Source of the DNA: Halomonas jincaotanensis
Lineage (GTDB): Bacteria > Pseudomonadota > Gammaproteobacteria > Pseudomonadales > Halomonadaceae
Assembly (NCBI RefSeq): GCF_018448785.1
Contig: NZ_JAHCLU010000004.1
Coordinates: forward strand, 1-64,000
Reading direction: 5' to 3'
DNA length: 64,000 bases
The notes under the pieces are model-generated. The model saw only the letters and a list, made by a program, of their open reading frames with translations. It did not search any database and had not been told where the DNA came from. Shown piece by piece: positions 26,221 to 35,637 of this stretch (its first letter is position 1; every line of letters starts with the position of its first letter). Made by a program: the position numbers and the translations under genes.

Positions 26221-26895
26221 TCATGAGTCGACGCGAAGCATGGGGCCGATGGGACGGGCGCAGCTTGCATCCTGATGCGCGGGATCATTGACATGTCTTG
26301 ATACCGGAAAAGCGCCCAACAGTTCCCTGGGGGCGCGTATCAGCAGGGTTTTGACTGCCGCCGGGTCAGTATCGGGGTCCAGCCAGCGCCGCGCCTCGTG
26401 AGGCTCAACGATGGCGGGAAGGCGATCGGTGAGCGAGTGGAGCAGCGTGTTGGTCGGTACCGTGATCAGCGCCAGGGAGTCGGTATGTTCGGCCAGACTG
26501 GTGTGAAAGCGGCACCATAGGCCGGCCAGCAGCAAGGGGCCACGATCGATGCGGGTGATGAGAAAGGGCTGCTTGGCGCGGGGCAGCGTTTTCCAGGCAT
26601 AGATGCCCCCGACCGGCACCAGGCAGCGCCGGGCCCGGAAGGCCTCACGAAACATCGGCCGTGTGTCCAGCGATTCTGCCCGTGCGCAATGCGGGGCGTG
26701 GTCGAGCACCTCCAGCCAGGGCGGAGTCAGGCCCCAGAAAAGTGACGAGAGCGTGAGCCGTCCACCCTCCAGGCGAATCGCCGAGAGAAAGCGACGCGGC
26801 GCCAGGTTGGGGTTGGTGACAGGCGTCGCATCGAGCGCCAGGTCGGGCAGCAGTCGCGTCAAATCGAGGGGCGGAATATAGAGTCGGCCGGCCAT
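26221..26895 (-). CDS. SRAP (YedK/HMCES) family protein lacking all four catalytic residues
   Basis: 224 residues that align along their length with E. coli YedK (landmarks PNLAPR, FWGLTPPW, ARAES, RRCLVPVGGIYAW, TDRLPAIVEP, FPVSRHVND). Active SRAP proteins start Met-Cys and use Cys2, Asn75, Glu105 and His160 to crosslink abasic sites in single-stranded DNA. Here these are Ala2, Cys70, Ala100 and Thr156. The start is firm: GAGGAGGG precedes ATG at 26895, and no other Met-Cys start exists nearby. The fold and the DNA-channel arginines (Arg4, Arg72) remain, so it may bind DNA without crosslinking. Divergent from the TetR gene; a canonical paralogue may exist elsewhere. Confidence 0.85.
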   Translation of the reverse strand: MAGRLYIPPLDLTRLLPDLALDATPVTNPNLAPRRFLSAIRLEGGRLTLSSLFWGLTPPWLEVLDHAPHCARAESLDTRPMFREAFRARRCLVPVGGIYAWKTLPRAKQPFLITRIDRGPLLLAGLWCRFHTSLAEHTDSLALITVPTNTLLHSLTDRLPAIVEPHEARRWLDPDTDPAAVKTLLIRAPRELLGAFPVSRHVNDPAHQDASCARPIGPMLRVDS

Positions 26896-27095
26896 GGGCC
26901 CTCCTCGAATGATGGAGCGACAGGGTATCCAAGTCTCGAGCGCGGGGAAAGCCGGTAGTGACGGGGGCGATGGCGCGAACGTCGGTGAAAATCCCACGAT
27001 AATCTGTCGAAAACAGTGTTCGATGTGCGCTATCCTACAGGGTCAGCACTTGCGGCGAGCCGATGGCTTGCCTTTACTACCTTGCGAGGAACCCG

Positions 27096-27716
27096 ATGGC
27101 CCGTCCTAGACAGCATGCGCCCGAGGCGTTACATGCTCAGGTCATGGTTACCTGTGATGCTTGGCTGCAGGTCAATCCCGTGCATTCGCTGTCTTTACGC
27201 GCCCTGGCGCGAGAGGTTGGTTGTGCGCCCAGCACCTTGCTCAAGCTTTACGGCAGCTTCAGCAACCTGCTGCAGCACGTCAACATCGAGACGTTGGCGC
27301 GTTTGCGCAACGTGGTCGAGCCGCTGACCAGCAGGGCGACCCCGGAGCAGCGTCTGACGTCGCTGGCGCATGCCTATTGGGAGTTCGCGCATCAGGCGCC
27401 TTATCGCTGGCAATTGCTGTTCGACTTTCCCCTCGCGCAGGAGGGCGAGCTCGACCAGCGCCAGAATGACATGATCGAAGCGCTGTTCCTGCGCGTCGAA
27501 GCTACGCTGAAGGAATACCAGCCCGCGCTGGATGATCTCGAGGCCAGGCGCCTGGGCCGCACCCTCTGGGGGAGCGTCCACGGTCTGGTGCAACTGGGGC
27601 TCAACGAGCGTCTGGGGTACTGGCAGGGCCAGCAGCTGGAGGTGGGCGAGCTCCTTGATCAACTTTTGGCGACCCTTCTGGCCGGGCTGAAAACTCGCCA
27701 AGACGTCACTCGATGA
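27096..27716 (+). CDS. TetR-family regulator with WHG domain
   Basis: 206 residues. The N-terminal DNA-binding helix-turn-helix spans about 30-60 (SLRALAREVGCAPSTLLKLYGS), where the usual TetR pattern ends Y-x-x-F. The C-terminal part carries a WHG signature, LWGSVHGLVQLGL (157-169), typical of the TetR_C_13 class. The ligand is unknown. GAGGAA precedes the ATG at 27096. Its stop overlaps the start of the acyltransferase gene, so it likely autoregulates a two-gene operon related to membrane lipid. Confidence 0.85.
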   Translation: MARPRQHAPEALHAQVMVTCDAWLQVNPVHSLSLRALAREVGCAPSTLLKLYGSFSNLLQHVNIETLARLRNVVEPLTSRATPEQRLTSLAHAYWEFAHQAPYRWQLLFDFPLAQEGELDQRQNDMIEALFLRVEATLKEYQPALDDLEARRLGRTLWGSVHGLVQLGLNERLGYWQGQQLEVGELLDQLLATLLAGLKTRQDVTR

Positions 27717-28435
27717 TGCTGTTTGCCTCGGTCGCAGTGGGCCTGTTGTTGGTAGCGGTCTGGTGGTTCAGGCGGCACCCGCGTGACGCCATGCGGCGGC
27801 TGGTCTTCGTGCTGATCCATGTCATGTATCGCTTGCGCCTGCGCGGTCGACGGCATATCCCCGACAAGGGTGCGGCGATCGTGGTGTGCAATCATGTCAG
27901 CTTCATGGATGCCCTGTTGGTCGGGGGCGCCAGCCGCAGGCCGTTGCGCTTCCTGATGGACAAGCCGATCTTTGATTCACCCTGGCTGAACTGGATGTTC
28001 CGGCTGGTAGGGGCGATCCCCGTGGAGTCAGAGCGGCGCGACCCGGGCAATGTGCGCCGGGCGCTTCAGGAAGTCAGCCGGGCGCTGGCTGAGGGCGAGG
28101 TGGTGATGCTCTTCCCCGAGGGCCGTCTAACACTTGATGGGGAGGTCCAGACGTTTCGTCGGGGTCTGGAGCTGATCCTGGCGAGAGATCCGGTGCCGGT
28201 GATTCCGGCCGGCCTGTCGGGGCTTTGGGGATCCTGGACCTCGTATAGCCAAGGTGCGGCGCTGAGCATGCCACCGAGTCGTTTTCGCGCCAGGGTGGCC
28301 CTCACCTTTGGCGAGCCCATGGAACCCCACGACGTCAGCCGAGCTCGGGTCGAGGCCAGGGTGCGAGCGCTCAAGGCGGAGTCCGATGACTGGATCGCAA
28401 CACGTGATCAGCTCGGCAAGGTACACCGGCCCTAG
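27713..28435 (+). CDS. 1-acyl-glycerol-3-phosphate acyltransferase (PlsC family)
   Basis: 240 residues with an N-terminal membrane helix (about 1-19) and the acyltransferase motifs NHVSFMD (His61, Asp66; HX4D) and FPEGR (134-138). PlsC enzymes transfer an acyl chain to lysophosphatidic acid in phospholipid synthesis, though paralogues act on other lysolipids. It overlaps the TetR gene by 4 bases. Since it is paired with a regulator, it is more likely a conditional paralogue than the housekeeping plsC. Confidence 0.88.
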   Translation: MMLFASVAVGLLLVAVWWFRRHPRDAMRRLVFVLIHVMYRLRLRGRRHIPDKGAAIVVCNHVSFMDALLVGGASRRPLRFLMDKPIFDSPWLNWMFRLVGAIPVESERRDPGNVRRALQEVSRALAEGEVVMLFPEGRLTLDGEVQTFRRGLELILARDPVPVIPAGLSGLWGSWTSYSQGAALSMPPSRFRARVALTFGEPMEPHDVSRARVEARVRALKAESDDWIATRDQLGKVHRP

Positions 28436-29715
28436 CGCGTTCGGCTCGCCCGTCGGGGGGCCTGCCAGCAGCGAGCAGCGGTGATCAGGTTGTCGCGTAC
28501 TTCGAGAATCTCCATGCGCACATTAGCGACCTGCAGGCAGGCGGCGCCATCCGGGAAGGATTCCAGGTGTTCGAGTATCAGGCCGTTCAGGGTCTTGGGT
28601 CCGTCGGTGGGCAACAGCCATCCCAGTGCCTTGTTAATTTCGCGGATATTGGCGGTGCCGTCGATTACGTGGCTGCCATCGTCCTGAACGTGGATTTCCT
28701 GATCCTGCCCGGCCACGTCGGTGGTGAACTCGCCGACGATCTCCTCGAGGATGTCCTCCAGTGTCACCAGGCCCTCGACGTCGCCATACTCGTCGACCAC
28801 GATGCCGATCCGTCGTTTCTGCTTCTGGAAGTTGAGCAGTTGAGTGTGCAGCGGAGTGGACTCGGGAATGAAATAGGGCTCGCGTGCCTCCTGCACGATG
28901 GCGGCTTTGGTCACCTCGTCGCGGGACAGGAAGCGCGCCGCATTACGCAGGTGCAGCATGCCGATGATGTTGTTGATGTCGCCCTTGAAGACCGGCACCC
29001 GGGTGTGCTGACTGGTGCGTATCTGCGCCAGGATGTCCTCTAGATCATGATCGAGGTCGATCCCTGCCACCTCGTGCCGGGGCACCATGATGTCGTTGAC
29101 GGTGACATTCTCCAGATCAAGGATCGACAGCAACATTGCCTGGTGACGGCGGGGAATCAGCGTGCCCGCTTCGTGGACCACGGTACGCAACTCGTCGCGG
29201 GTCAGGTTATCGGCGCCGCCGTCGATGTTCTTGACGCCGATCAGCCGCAGCAGGCCGTTGGAGATGACGTTGACCAGCCACACCAGCGGATACAGCAGTT
29301 TTAGCAAAGGCTCGAGCGCCAGCGATGCCGGGTAGGCGATCCGCTCGGGCCTGATCGCGGCATAGGTCTTGGGGGTGACTTCGGAAAAGATCAGGATGGT
29401 AATGGTCAGGAGGATCGTGGCAACCGCGGGGCCAGTGACTTCCCCGAAATAGTGAATGGCAATGATCGTGGCAATCGAGGCCGCAAGGTTGTTGACGAAG
29501 TTGTTGCCGATCAGGATCACGCCGATCAGTCGATCGGGCCGTGCCAGTAACCGGACCACTCGCTGGGCGCGTGATTCCCCGCTATTGGCTTGATGGCTCA
29601 GGCGATAGCGGTTGATGGACATCATGCCGGTTTCGGAGCTTGAGAAGAAAGCGGATAGGCAAATGAGCAGAAACAGCAGGCCGAACAGCAGTCCCAGGGG
29701 GAAGTCGTCGCTCAA
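28432..29715 (-). CDS. yfjD: CorB/YfjD-like CNNM transporter with CBS domains
   Basis: 427 residues, orthologous in layout to E. coli YfjD: an N-terminal DUF21 membrane domain with three or four helices (ISAFFSSSETGMMSINRYR-like, here LSAFFSSSETGMM), then a CBS pair (about 200-330, with DIMVPRHEV and EYGDVEGLVTLEDILEEIVGEF) and a CorC/HlyC domain. CNNM/CorB proteins transport magnesium or related ions. The start is TTG at 29715 with GAGGA upstream. Its 3' end overlaps that of plsC by 4 bases (convergent). It follows ypjD, the usual partner. Confidence 0.9.
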   Translation of the reverse strand: MSDDFPLGLLFGLLFLLICLSAFFSSSETGMMSINRYRLSHQANSGESRAQRVVRLLARPDRLIGVILIGNNFVNNLAASIATIIAIHYFGEVTGPAVATILLTITILIFSEVTPKTYAAIRPERIAYPASLALEPLLKLLYPLVWLVNVISNGLLRLIGVKNIDGGADNLTRDELRTVVHEAGTLIPRRHQAMLLSILDLENVTVNDIMVPRHEVAGIDLDHDLEDILAQIRTSQHTRVPVFKGDINNIIGMLHLRNAARFLSRDEVTKAAIVQEAREPYFIPESTPLHTQLLNFQKQKRRIGIVVDEYGDVEGLVTLEDILEEIVGEFTTDVAGQDQEIHVQDDGSHVIDGTANIREINKALGWLLPTDGPKTLNGLILEHLESFPDGAACLQVANVRMEILEVRDNLITAARCWQAPRRASRTR

Positions 29716-29802
29716 GTAGAAGGGTCCTCAGTGGCGGGTCAGGCTCGATTTGTAGGGGGTCGGTCGGGCAGTGTCAAGCCGCCCCCAGCGAAGAGGCGGG
29801 GC

Positions 29803-30603
29803 TCATGCCCGGTTCAGCACGATCTCGAGCACGAACTTGCTGCCGAAGTAGGCGAGTAACAATACGGCGCAGCCGCCCAGGGTCCAGTGCACCGCGCGCA
29901 TGCCGCGCCAGCCCAGGCGATGATGACTGAAGAGCAGAACGGCGAATATCACCCAGGCGGCAAGCGACAGGATCGTCTTGTGGGCCAGGTGCTGGGCGAA
30001 CATGTTGTCGAGGAACAGGAAGCCACTGGCGATCGACAGGGTCAACAGGGCCATGCCGGCCCAGATGAACTCGAACAACAGACGTTCCATGGTCGTTAGC
30101 GGCGGCAGCGATTGGACCACGCCGCGAATGTGATGATGGCGCAAGGCGTGGTTCTGTACGCCGAGCAGCACCGCCTGGACGGCGGCGATAGCGAGCACGG
30201 CGAAGGCCAGCGCCGAGCTGATCGCATGCAGGGCGATGCCCGGGGACATGTCGGTGGTTCGCTCGGGGCTGGGGAGCCCTACCGCGAGCAGCAGCGCAAT
30301 GCCGGCCAGCGGGAAGACCCCAGCGGCGGCGTTGAGCACCGGTTTGAAGAGGCTGATCAAGAGCAACAGCAGAACGACCACGGCGCCTATCAGGATCGCG
30401 CTGGTAGAGAGCCCTGGCAGCACGGCCTGCCCATCGTGAAACAGGCCTGCGGTGAGCGGAAGATGACACAACAGTCCGAGCACGCCCAGGCCGCGTACCA
30501 GCAGCGGGCGCGGCGCAACCCAGCGTGCCAGGGTCAGGGCTTGCCAGGCGGCGGCGGCGAGATAGAGCAAGAAGGCCACAAGGGCCAATAGAAGCGCCTG
30601 CAT
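29803..30603 (-). CDS. ypjD: YpjD/CcsA-like integral membrane protein
   Basis: 266 residues with about eight membrane helices and the cytochrome c assembly (CcsA/CcmC) family features ALHAISSALAFAVLAI and FIWAGMALLTLSIASG; conserved His residues (HAIS, SHHRLGWRG) resemble heme-handling sites in that family, but YpjD is not part of a cytochrome c maturation cluster here. Its role is unclear. The ATG at 30603 has GGAAAG upstream. The ypjD-yfjD pair divergent from ffh is conserved in many gammaproteobacteria. Confidence 0.88.
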   Translation of the reverse strand: MQALLLALVAFLLYLAAAAWQALTLARWVAPRPLLVRGLGVLGLLCHLPLTAGLFHDGQAVLPGLSTSAILIGAVVVLLLLLISLFKPVLNAAAGVFPLAGIALLLAVGLPSPERTTDMSPGIALHAISSALAFAVLAIAAVQAVLLGVQNHALRHHHIRGVVQSLPPLTTMERLLFEFIWAGMALLTLSIASGFLFLDNMFAQHLAHKTILSLAAWVIFAVLLFSHHRLGWRGMRAVHWTLGGCAVLLLAYFGSKFVLEIVLNRA

Positions 30604-30716
30604 CGATTGCTTTCCATGCGCCTTTGCGCGCGCCAGAGAATGAGAAACGGATGCCGCTACTATACCCAATCGACGGGGTCGCGCACAGGCTGCGACCATC
30701 AACCATGCGGGACGCA

Positions 30717-30745
30717 TGGAGACTCACAGCCGCAGCGCGTATAAT
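30717..30745 (+). promoter_or_regulatory. candidate sigma-70 promoter of ffh
   Basis: A perfect -10 box TATAAT (30740-30745) is preceded at 17 bases by TGGAGA (30717-30722), a weak -35. It lies 38 bases before the ffh ATG. Confidence 0.45.
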
Positions 30746-30783
30746 CACCCGTCATATTCGGGCCGTCGCCACTGGAGAGGCCA

Positions 30784-32208
30784 ATGTTTCAGAATCTCAG
30801 CGAGCGTCTATCGCAGACGCTCAAGTCGATCAAGGGTCAGGCGCGCCTGACCGAGGAAAACGTCAAGGACACGCTGCGGGAGGTCCGCCGAGCCCTGCTC
30901 GAGGCGGATGTCGCCCTGCCGGTGGTCAAGGCGTTCGTCGATCGCGTTCGTGAGCGCGCGGTGGGACAGGAAGTGTCGCAGAGCCTTTCCCCGGGGCAGC
31001 AGTTCGTCAAGATCGTCCAGCAGGAGCTCGAGGCGATCATGGGCGAGGCCAACGAGGGGCTAAGCCTCAAGGGGTCGCCCGCCGTCGTGTTGATGGCCGG
31101 CCTGCAGGGCGCCGGAAAGACCACCTCGGTGGCCAAGCTGGCGCGCTATTTGCGCGAGCGAGAGAAGAAGAAAGTGCTGGTAGTGTCCGCCGACGTCTAC
31201 CGTCCGGCGGCTATCGACCAGCTCGAGACCCTGGCCGAAGAAGTCGGCGTCGATTTCTTCCCGTCGCGCAGCGATCAGTCGCCGGTCGCCATTGCCGAAG
31301 CGGCGATCAAGCACGCCAGAATCCAGTTCCATGATGTGGTGATCGTTGATACCGCCGGTCGACTGGCCATCGACGAGGCGATGATGGCCGAGATCCAGGC
31401 GCTGCATCAGGCCGCCGCGCCCCAGGAGACGCTGTTCGTCGTCGACGCCATGACCGGCCAGGACGCCGCCAATACCGCCAAGGCCTTCGCCGACGCGCTG
31501 CCGCTGACCGGTGTCATCCTCACCAAGGCGGACGGCGATGCCCGCGGCGGGGCGGCGCTGTCGGTCCGCTACATCACTGGCAAGCCGATTCGCTTCATGG
31601 GCGTCGGCGAGAAGGTCGATGCCCTCGAGCCCTTCCATCCGGACCGCGTCGCCTCACGCATCCTCGGCATGGGCGATGTACTGTCGTTGATCGAGGAAGC
31701 CGAGCGCACCGTCGACAAGAAGAAGGCCGAGCAACTGGCCAAGAAGGTCAAGAAGGGCGATGGGTTCGACCTTGAGGACTTTCGCGACCAACTGCAGCAA
31801 TTGAAAAAGATGGGGGGCATGGGCGGCCTGCTCGGCAAACTGCCAGGGATGGGGCAGATGGCGGAAATGGCCCAAGGCCCTGGCCCCGAGAAGGAAATGG
31901 GCAGGCTGGAAGCGCTGATCAATTCCATGACGCCCAAGGAGCGCCGCCGTCCCGAGATCATCAACGGCTCGCGCAAGCGACGCATCGCCGCTGGTGCCGG
32001 CTTGCAGGTGCCCGACCTCAATCGGCTGCTCAAGCAACACAAGCAGATGCAGAAAATGATGAAGAAGGCCGGCAAGAAGGGTGGCATGCAAAAGATGATG
32101 CGCGGCATGTCGGGCATGATGGGTGGTGGTCCCGGCGGCCCAGGTGGTCCCGGAGGCATGGGCGGTCCCGGTGGAATGGGAGGGCCGGGGAACTTCCCCA
32201 GGCGCTGA
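30784..32208 (+). CDS. ffh: signal recognition particle GTPase Ffh (SRP54)
   Basis: 474 residues: N domain (1-95), G domain with P-loop GLQGAGKTT (106-114), [15 protein letters not shown], and a Met-rich M domain (about 300-450) that binds 4.5S RNA and signal peptides. The last 50 residues are a low-complexity Gly/Met/Pro tail (repeats of GGPGG and GGMGG), longer than in E. coli (453 residues total). It delivers inner-membrane proteins to FtsY, which is also in this window. GAGAGG precedes the ATG. Confidence 0.97.
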   Translation: MFQNLSERLSQTLKSIKGQARLTEENVKDTLREVRRALLEADVALPVVKAFVDRVRERAVGQEVSQSLSPGQQFVKIVQQELEAIMGEANEGLSLKGSPAVVLMAGLQGAGKTTSVAKLARYLREREKKKVLVVSADVYRPAAIDQLETLAEEVGVDFFPSRSDQSPVAIAEAAIKHARIQFHDVVIVDTAGRLAIDEAMMAEIQALHQAAAPQETLFVVDAMTGQDAANTAKAFADALPLTGVILTKADGDARGGAALSVRYITGKPIRFMGVGEKVDALEPFHPDRVASRILGMGDVLSLIEEAERTVDKKKAEQLAKKVKKGDGFDLEDFRDQLQQLKKMGGMGGLLGKLPGMGQMAEMAQGPGPEKEMGRLEALINSMTPKERRRPEIINGSRKRRIAAGAGLQVPDLNRLLKQHKQMQKMMKKAGKKGGMQKMMRGMSGMMGGGPGGPGGPGGMGGPGGMGGPGNFPRR

Positions 32209-32461
32209 ACCGCGTAGTGTGCTGGTGTTTATCATGGGCCGCCATGGGAAATGCTTTCCAAGCGGACCGGTTTTCCGTAGACTATCGCGTCTTCACTGGC
32301 AGTGATCGCGAGCACTTGCGACTGCCTCTGTGACCCTATGCCTGAAGCCGGGTCTACTGCCCGCTTCCCGAGCACTCAGAAATAGCATTGTTGGAGGTCG
32401 GCGGCGAGCCGCCGCGGCCCAGCAGAGTCAACCGAAATCTCAACCGAAGGACAGACTACGC

Positions 32462-32710
32462 ATGGTTACCATTCGTCTGGCACGTTCTGGCGCCAAGAAG
32501 CGTCCCTTCTATCACTTGACCGTGACGGATTCCCGCAACGCCCGCGATGGTCGTTTCATCGAGCGTCTGGGGTTCTTTAACCCGGTCGCGCGCGGCCAGG
32601 AAGAGCGCCTGCGCGTCGATCTTGATCGTGTGACCCACTGGCAGGGCCAGGGTGCGCAACTTTCCGAGCGCGTCAACGAGCTGGTCAAGGAAGCCCGCAA
32701 GCAGGCCTGA
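32462..32710 (+). CDS. rpsP: 30S ribosomal protein S16
   Basis: 82 residues, the usual length, starting [18 protein letters not shown] and containing [18 protein letters not shown]. First of the rpsP-rimM-trmD-rplS operon. GAAGGA lies upstream of the ATG. The 253-base gap after ffh holds no gene. Confidence 0.97.
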   Translation: MVTIRLARSGAKKRPFYHLTVTDSRNARDGRFIERLGFFNPVARGQEERLRVDLDRVTHWQGQGAQLSERVNELVKEARKQA

Positions 32711-32753
32711 AGCGCCTGACTTGCTTGACTGAAGTGCCGTCAAGGTGTCGTCG

Positions 32754-33290
32754 ATGAGCGAACACGCGCAAGCACAGCCGCGCGACGATCATGTGGTGCT
32801 GGGCAAGCTGACCAGCCCCTATGGGGTGAAAGGCTGGCTGAAAGTGTATTCGTACACCAGCCCCATGGATGGCATTCTCGATTACGATGACTGGGTCCTG
32901 AGACAGGACGGGCATCTGGTTCGCTATTTGCTTGTGCAAGGTCGTCGGCAGGGTAAGGGGTTGGTGGCCCAGCTCGAGGGCGTCGATAGTCGCGAGGCGG
33001 CCGAGGCTCTGGCGGGCGCCGAGATTCTCTTGCCCAAGACTGAATTGCCCGAACTCGCCGGCAGCGATTACTACTGGTATCAGCTGGAAGGCCTGACCGT
33101 GGTCACCCGCGAGGGCGTGGCGTTGGGGCGTATCGATCATCTCTTCGAGACCGGCGCCAACGATGTCATGGTCGTGAAGGGGGGTGGCGATGATCGTGAG
33201 CGATTGCTGCCCTTCCTCCCGGAGGACGTGATCCTGAGCGTGGATCTCGTCGCTGGCGTGATGACGGTCGACTGGGATCCCGAATTTTGA
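32754..33290 (+). CDS. rimM: 16S rRNA processing protein RimM
   Basis: 178 residues: the N-terminal RimM domain ([22 protein letters not shown], in part [16 protein letters not shown]) and a C-terminal PRC-barrel domain ([11 protein letters not shown] through ILSVDL). It binds S19 and helps mature the 30S head. ATG at 32754 has AAGG 8 bases upstream; a GTG at 32745 is in frame but sits inside that site. Confidence 0.95.
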   Translation: MSEHAQAQPRDDHVVLGKLTSPYGVKGWLKVYSYTSPMDGILDYDDWVLRQDGHLVRYLLVQGRRQGKGLVAQLEGVDSREAAEALAGAEILLPKTELPELAGSDYYWYQLEGLTVVTREGVALGRIDHLFETGANDVMVVKGGGDDRERLLPFLPEDVILSVDLVAGVMTVDWDPEF

Positions 33291-33310
33291 GTGTCGGCTC
33301 GACGTCGTGT

Positions 33311-34099
33311 ATGCCATTGAATCGGGGCGAACAGGGTATATGGATCGGTGTCGTGTCGCTGTTCCCCGAGATGTTCGAGGCGGTCACACGCCATGGCGTG
33401 ACCGGCAGAGCGGTGGAGACCGGCCGCATCGCACTGGAATTCTGGAACCCGCGCGACTACGCCACCGACCGTCATCGCAGTGTGGATGACCGGCCCTATG
33501 GCGGCGGCCCCGGCATGCTGATGAAGGTCGATACCCTGCGTTCGGCGATCCATGCCGCACGTTGGCGGGCCGAGCAGGCCACCGGTCAGCGGCCGAGGGT
33601 GATCTACCTGTCGCCCCAGGGGCGGCGGCTCGATCAGCCGGGCGTACAACAACTGGTGTCCGGCCCCCCTTTGGTGGTGGTGGCGGGGCGCTACGAAGGC
33701 ATCGATGAACGCGTGGTAGAAGCCGACATCGATGAGGAGTGGTCGATTGGCGACTATGTGCTCAGCGGCGGTGAGCTGCCGGCCATGGTGCTGATCGATG
33801 CGGCGGCAAGGCTGGTGCCCGGCGTGCTCGGGCATCGGGATTCCGCCGTCGAGGACTCCTTCAATGATGGGCTGCTGGACTGTCCGCACTATACTCGCCC
33901 GGAGGAAGTCGACGGGCGGCGCGTACCGGAGGTGCTGCTCAGCGGCCATCATGGCGCCATCCGGCGCTGGCGATTGAAGCAGTCCCTCGGGCGTACCTGG
34001 CAACGGCGCCCGGACCTGCTCGAGACGCGGTCATTGAATCGAGAGCAGCAACAGCTGCTCGAGGAGTTCATCGAAGAATACGCGCTGTCCAGCAAGTAG
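33311..34099 (+). CDS. trmD: tRNA (guanine37-N1)-methyltransferase TrmD
   Basis: 262 residues with the SPOUT knot motifs: [35 protein letters not shown] and [17 protein letters not shown], plus the C-terminal [13 protein letters not shown]. It puts m1G37 next to the anticodon to prevent +1 frameshifts. The start is uncertain: ATG at 33311 gives an 8-residue leader before [11 protein letters not shown]; a TTG at 33287 overlapping the rimM stop is the other choice, and neither has a strong ribosome site. Confidence 0.94.
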   Translation: MPLNRGEQGIWIGVVSLFPEMFEAVTRHGVTGRAVETGRIALEFWNPRDYATDRHRSVDDRPYGGGPGMLMKVDTLRSAIHAARWRAEQATGQRPRVIYLSPQGRRLDQPGVQQLVSGPPLVVVAGRYEGIDERVVEADIDEEWSIGDYVLSGGELPAMVLIDAAARLVPGVLGHRDSAVEDSFNDGLLDCPHYTRPEEVDGRRVPEVLLSGHHGAIRRWRLKQSLGRTWQRRPDLLETRSLNREQQQLLEEFIEEYALSSK

Positions 34100-34257
34100 G
34101 TCAGGGCGGAGGTGCAGGACGCGTCGAGTCCCTGACAGGACGTGGACCTGTGTCACCAATCAGCTCCCGCGCTCTCGGGTCGTGACTCGGGCGCCGGGAT
34201 CACGATTGGCCGGCAACACGCGACAGCCGGCCAGTCATGTTATCGAGGAGTATTGTC

Positions 34258-34614
34258 ATGAGTAGCAAGAACAAGGTGATCCAGGCGCTCGAAACCGAGC
34301 AGATGAGCAAGGAAATTCCGACATTCGCCCCGGGCGATACCGTGGTCGTTCAGGTCAAGGTCAAGGAAGGTAGCCGTGAGCGTTTGCAGGCCTTCGAAGG
34401 CGTGGTGATCGGCAAGCGCAACCGCGGCCTGAACTCTGCCTTCACCGTGCGCAAGATCTCCCACGGTGTCGGCGTCGAGCGGACCTTCCAGACCTACAGC
34501 CCGCTGGTCGACTCCATCGCGGTCAAGCGTCGCGGTGACGTGCGCCAGGCCAAGCTGTACTATCTCCGTGAGCGTAGCGGTCGTTCCGCACGCATCAAGG
34601 AAAAGCTGTCTTGA
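34258..34614 (+). CDS. rplS: 50S ribosomal protein L19
   Basis: 118 residues with [26 protein letters not shown] (in part [14 protein letters not shown]) and [27 protein letters not shown], typical of L19. GAGGAG precedes ATG at 34258. It is separated from trmD by 158 bases and ends the operon before a terminator. Confidence 0.97.
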   Translation: MSSKNKVIQALETEQMSKEIPTFAPGDTVVVQVKVKEGSRERLQAFEGVVIGKRNRGLNSAFTVRKISHGVGVERTFQTYSPLVDSIAVKRRGDVRQAKLYYLRERSGRSARIKEKLS

Positions 34615-34669
34615 GGCGAGCCCCTTCGCCGGTCAGCGCCGCCCAGGCCTGACGCCTGTGGCTGCCCCG

Positions 34670-34702
34670 AAACCCCGTCACCGCTCCGCGGGGCGGGGTT
34701 TT
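34670..34702 (+). terminator. terminator of the rpsP-rimM-trmD-rplS operon
   Basis: An 8-bp stem (AAACCCCG with CGGGGTTT) with a GC-rich internal loop ends in TTTT, 56 bases after rplS. Confidence 0.75.
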
Positions 34703-34731
34703 GTCGTTAGGCGGCTCGATAGGAGCAAAAG

Positions 34732-35634
34732 ATGACGACAGGCGAGAAAACCGCTGACGTGATCGATGCGTTTCTCGACGGTCTCTGGCTCGAGCAGGGA
34801 GTAAGCGACAATACCCTGAGCGCTTACCGGCACGACCTGACGACCTGGATGGCACGGCTGGAGAGCCTCGGTCGTGACTGGCGCGCACCGGGCGGCAATA
34901 TGTTGCCCGCCTGGTTCGACGAGCGCCGCGAGGCCGGCTATCAGCTGCGCAGCAATGCCCGGTTGCTGTCGAGCCTGCGGCGCTTCTATCGTTGGGCGCT
35001 GGTTGAGGAGATCATCACTCACGACCCGCTCGTCGAGGTGCGCCTGCCGCGGGTGCGTCCATCGCTACCCAATACGCTCGAGGAAGCCGAAGTGGAGCGT
35101 CTTCTCGAGGCGCCGGACTTGTCATCGGCGCTGGGTATGCGCGATCGCGCCATGCTCGAGGTGCTCTACGGCGCGGGCTTGCGGGTCTCAGAGCTGGTCG
35201 GGTTAACGACCGATGCCTTGAACCTGCGCCAGGGTGTGGTGCGAGTGCGCGGCAAGGGTGACAAGGATCGCCTGGTGCCGCTGGGCGAGGAGGCCATCGT
35301 CTGGTTGCAGCGCTATCTGCGCAGCGCGCGCGGCTCCCTGATGCGCGACATCACCCATCCGGCGCTGTTTCCCGGTCGCGCCGATCGGGCCATGACGCGT
35401 CAGACCTTCTGGCATCGCATCAAGGTCCATGCCCGCACCGCGGGCATCGACAGGCCGCTGTCGCCTCACACCCTGCGACACGCCTTCGCCACCCATTTAT
35501 TGAATCATGGGGCCAACCTGCGTGTCGTACAGCTGCTGCTCGGTCACAGTGATCTCTCGACCACGCAGATCTACACCCATGTCGCGCAGGTACGACTGGA
35601 AGCCCTGCACGCCGATCATCATCCTCGAGGCTGA
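34732..35634 (+). CDS. xerD: site-specific tyrosine recombinase XerD
   Basis: 300 residues against 298 in E. coli. N-terminal SAM-like DNA-binding domain (1-100) and the catalytic domain with Arg151, Lys175, His246, Arg249, His272 and nucleophile Tyr281 (YGAGLRVSEL, HTLRHAFATHLLNHGA, STTQIYTHV). With XerC it resolves chromosome dimers at dif under FtsK control. AGGAG precedes the ATG. Confidence 0.96.
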   Translation: MTTGEKTADVIDAFLDGLWLEQGVSDNTLSAYRHDLTTWMARLESLGRDWRAPGGNMLPAWFDERREAGYQLRSNARLLSSLRRFYRWALVEEIITHDPLVEVRLPRVRPSLPNTLEEAEVERLLEAPDLSSALGMRDRAMLEVLYGAGLRVSELVGLTTDALNLRQGVVRVRGKGDKDRLVPLGEEAIVWLQRYLRSARGSLMRDITHPALFPGRADRAMTRQTFWHRIKVHARTAGIDRPLSPHTLRHAFATHLLNHGANLRVVQLLLGHSDLSTTQIYTHVAQVRLEALHADHHPRG

Positions 35635-35637
35635 ATC

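Noticed and set aside
27001..27020. CTGTCGAAAACAG between the SRAP and TetR genes, considered as a LexA box.
   Set aside because: The half sites CTGT and ACAG are 5 bases apart; LexA sites in gammaproteobacteria have 8 bases between them.
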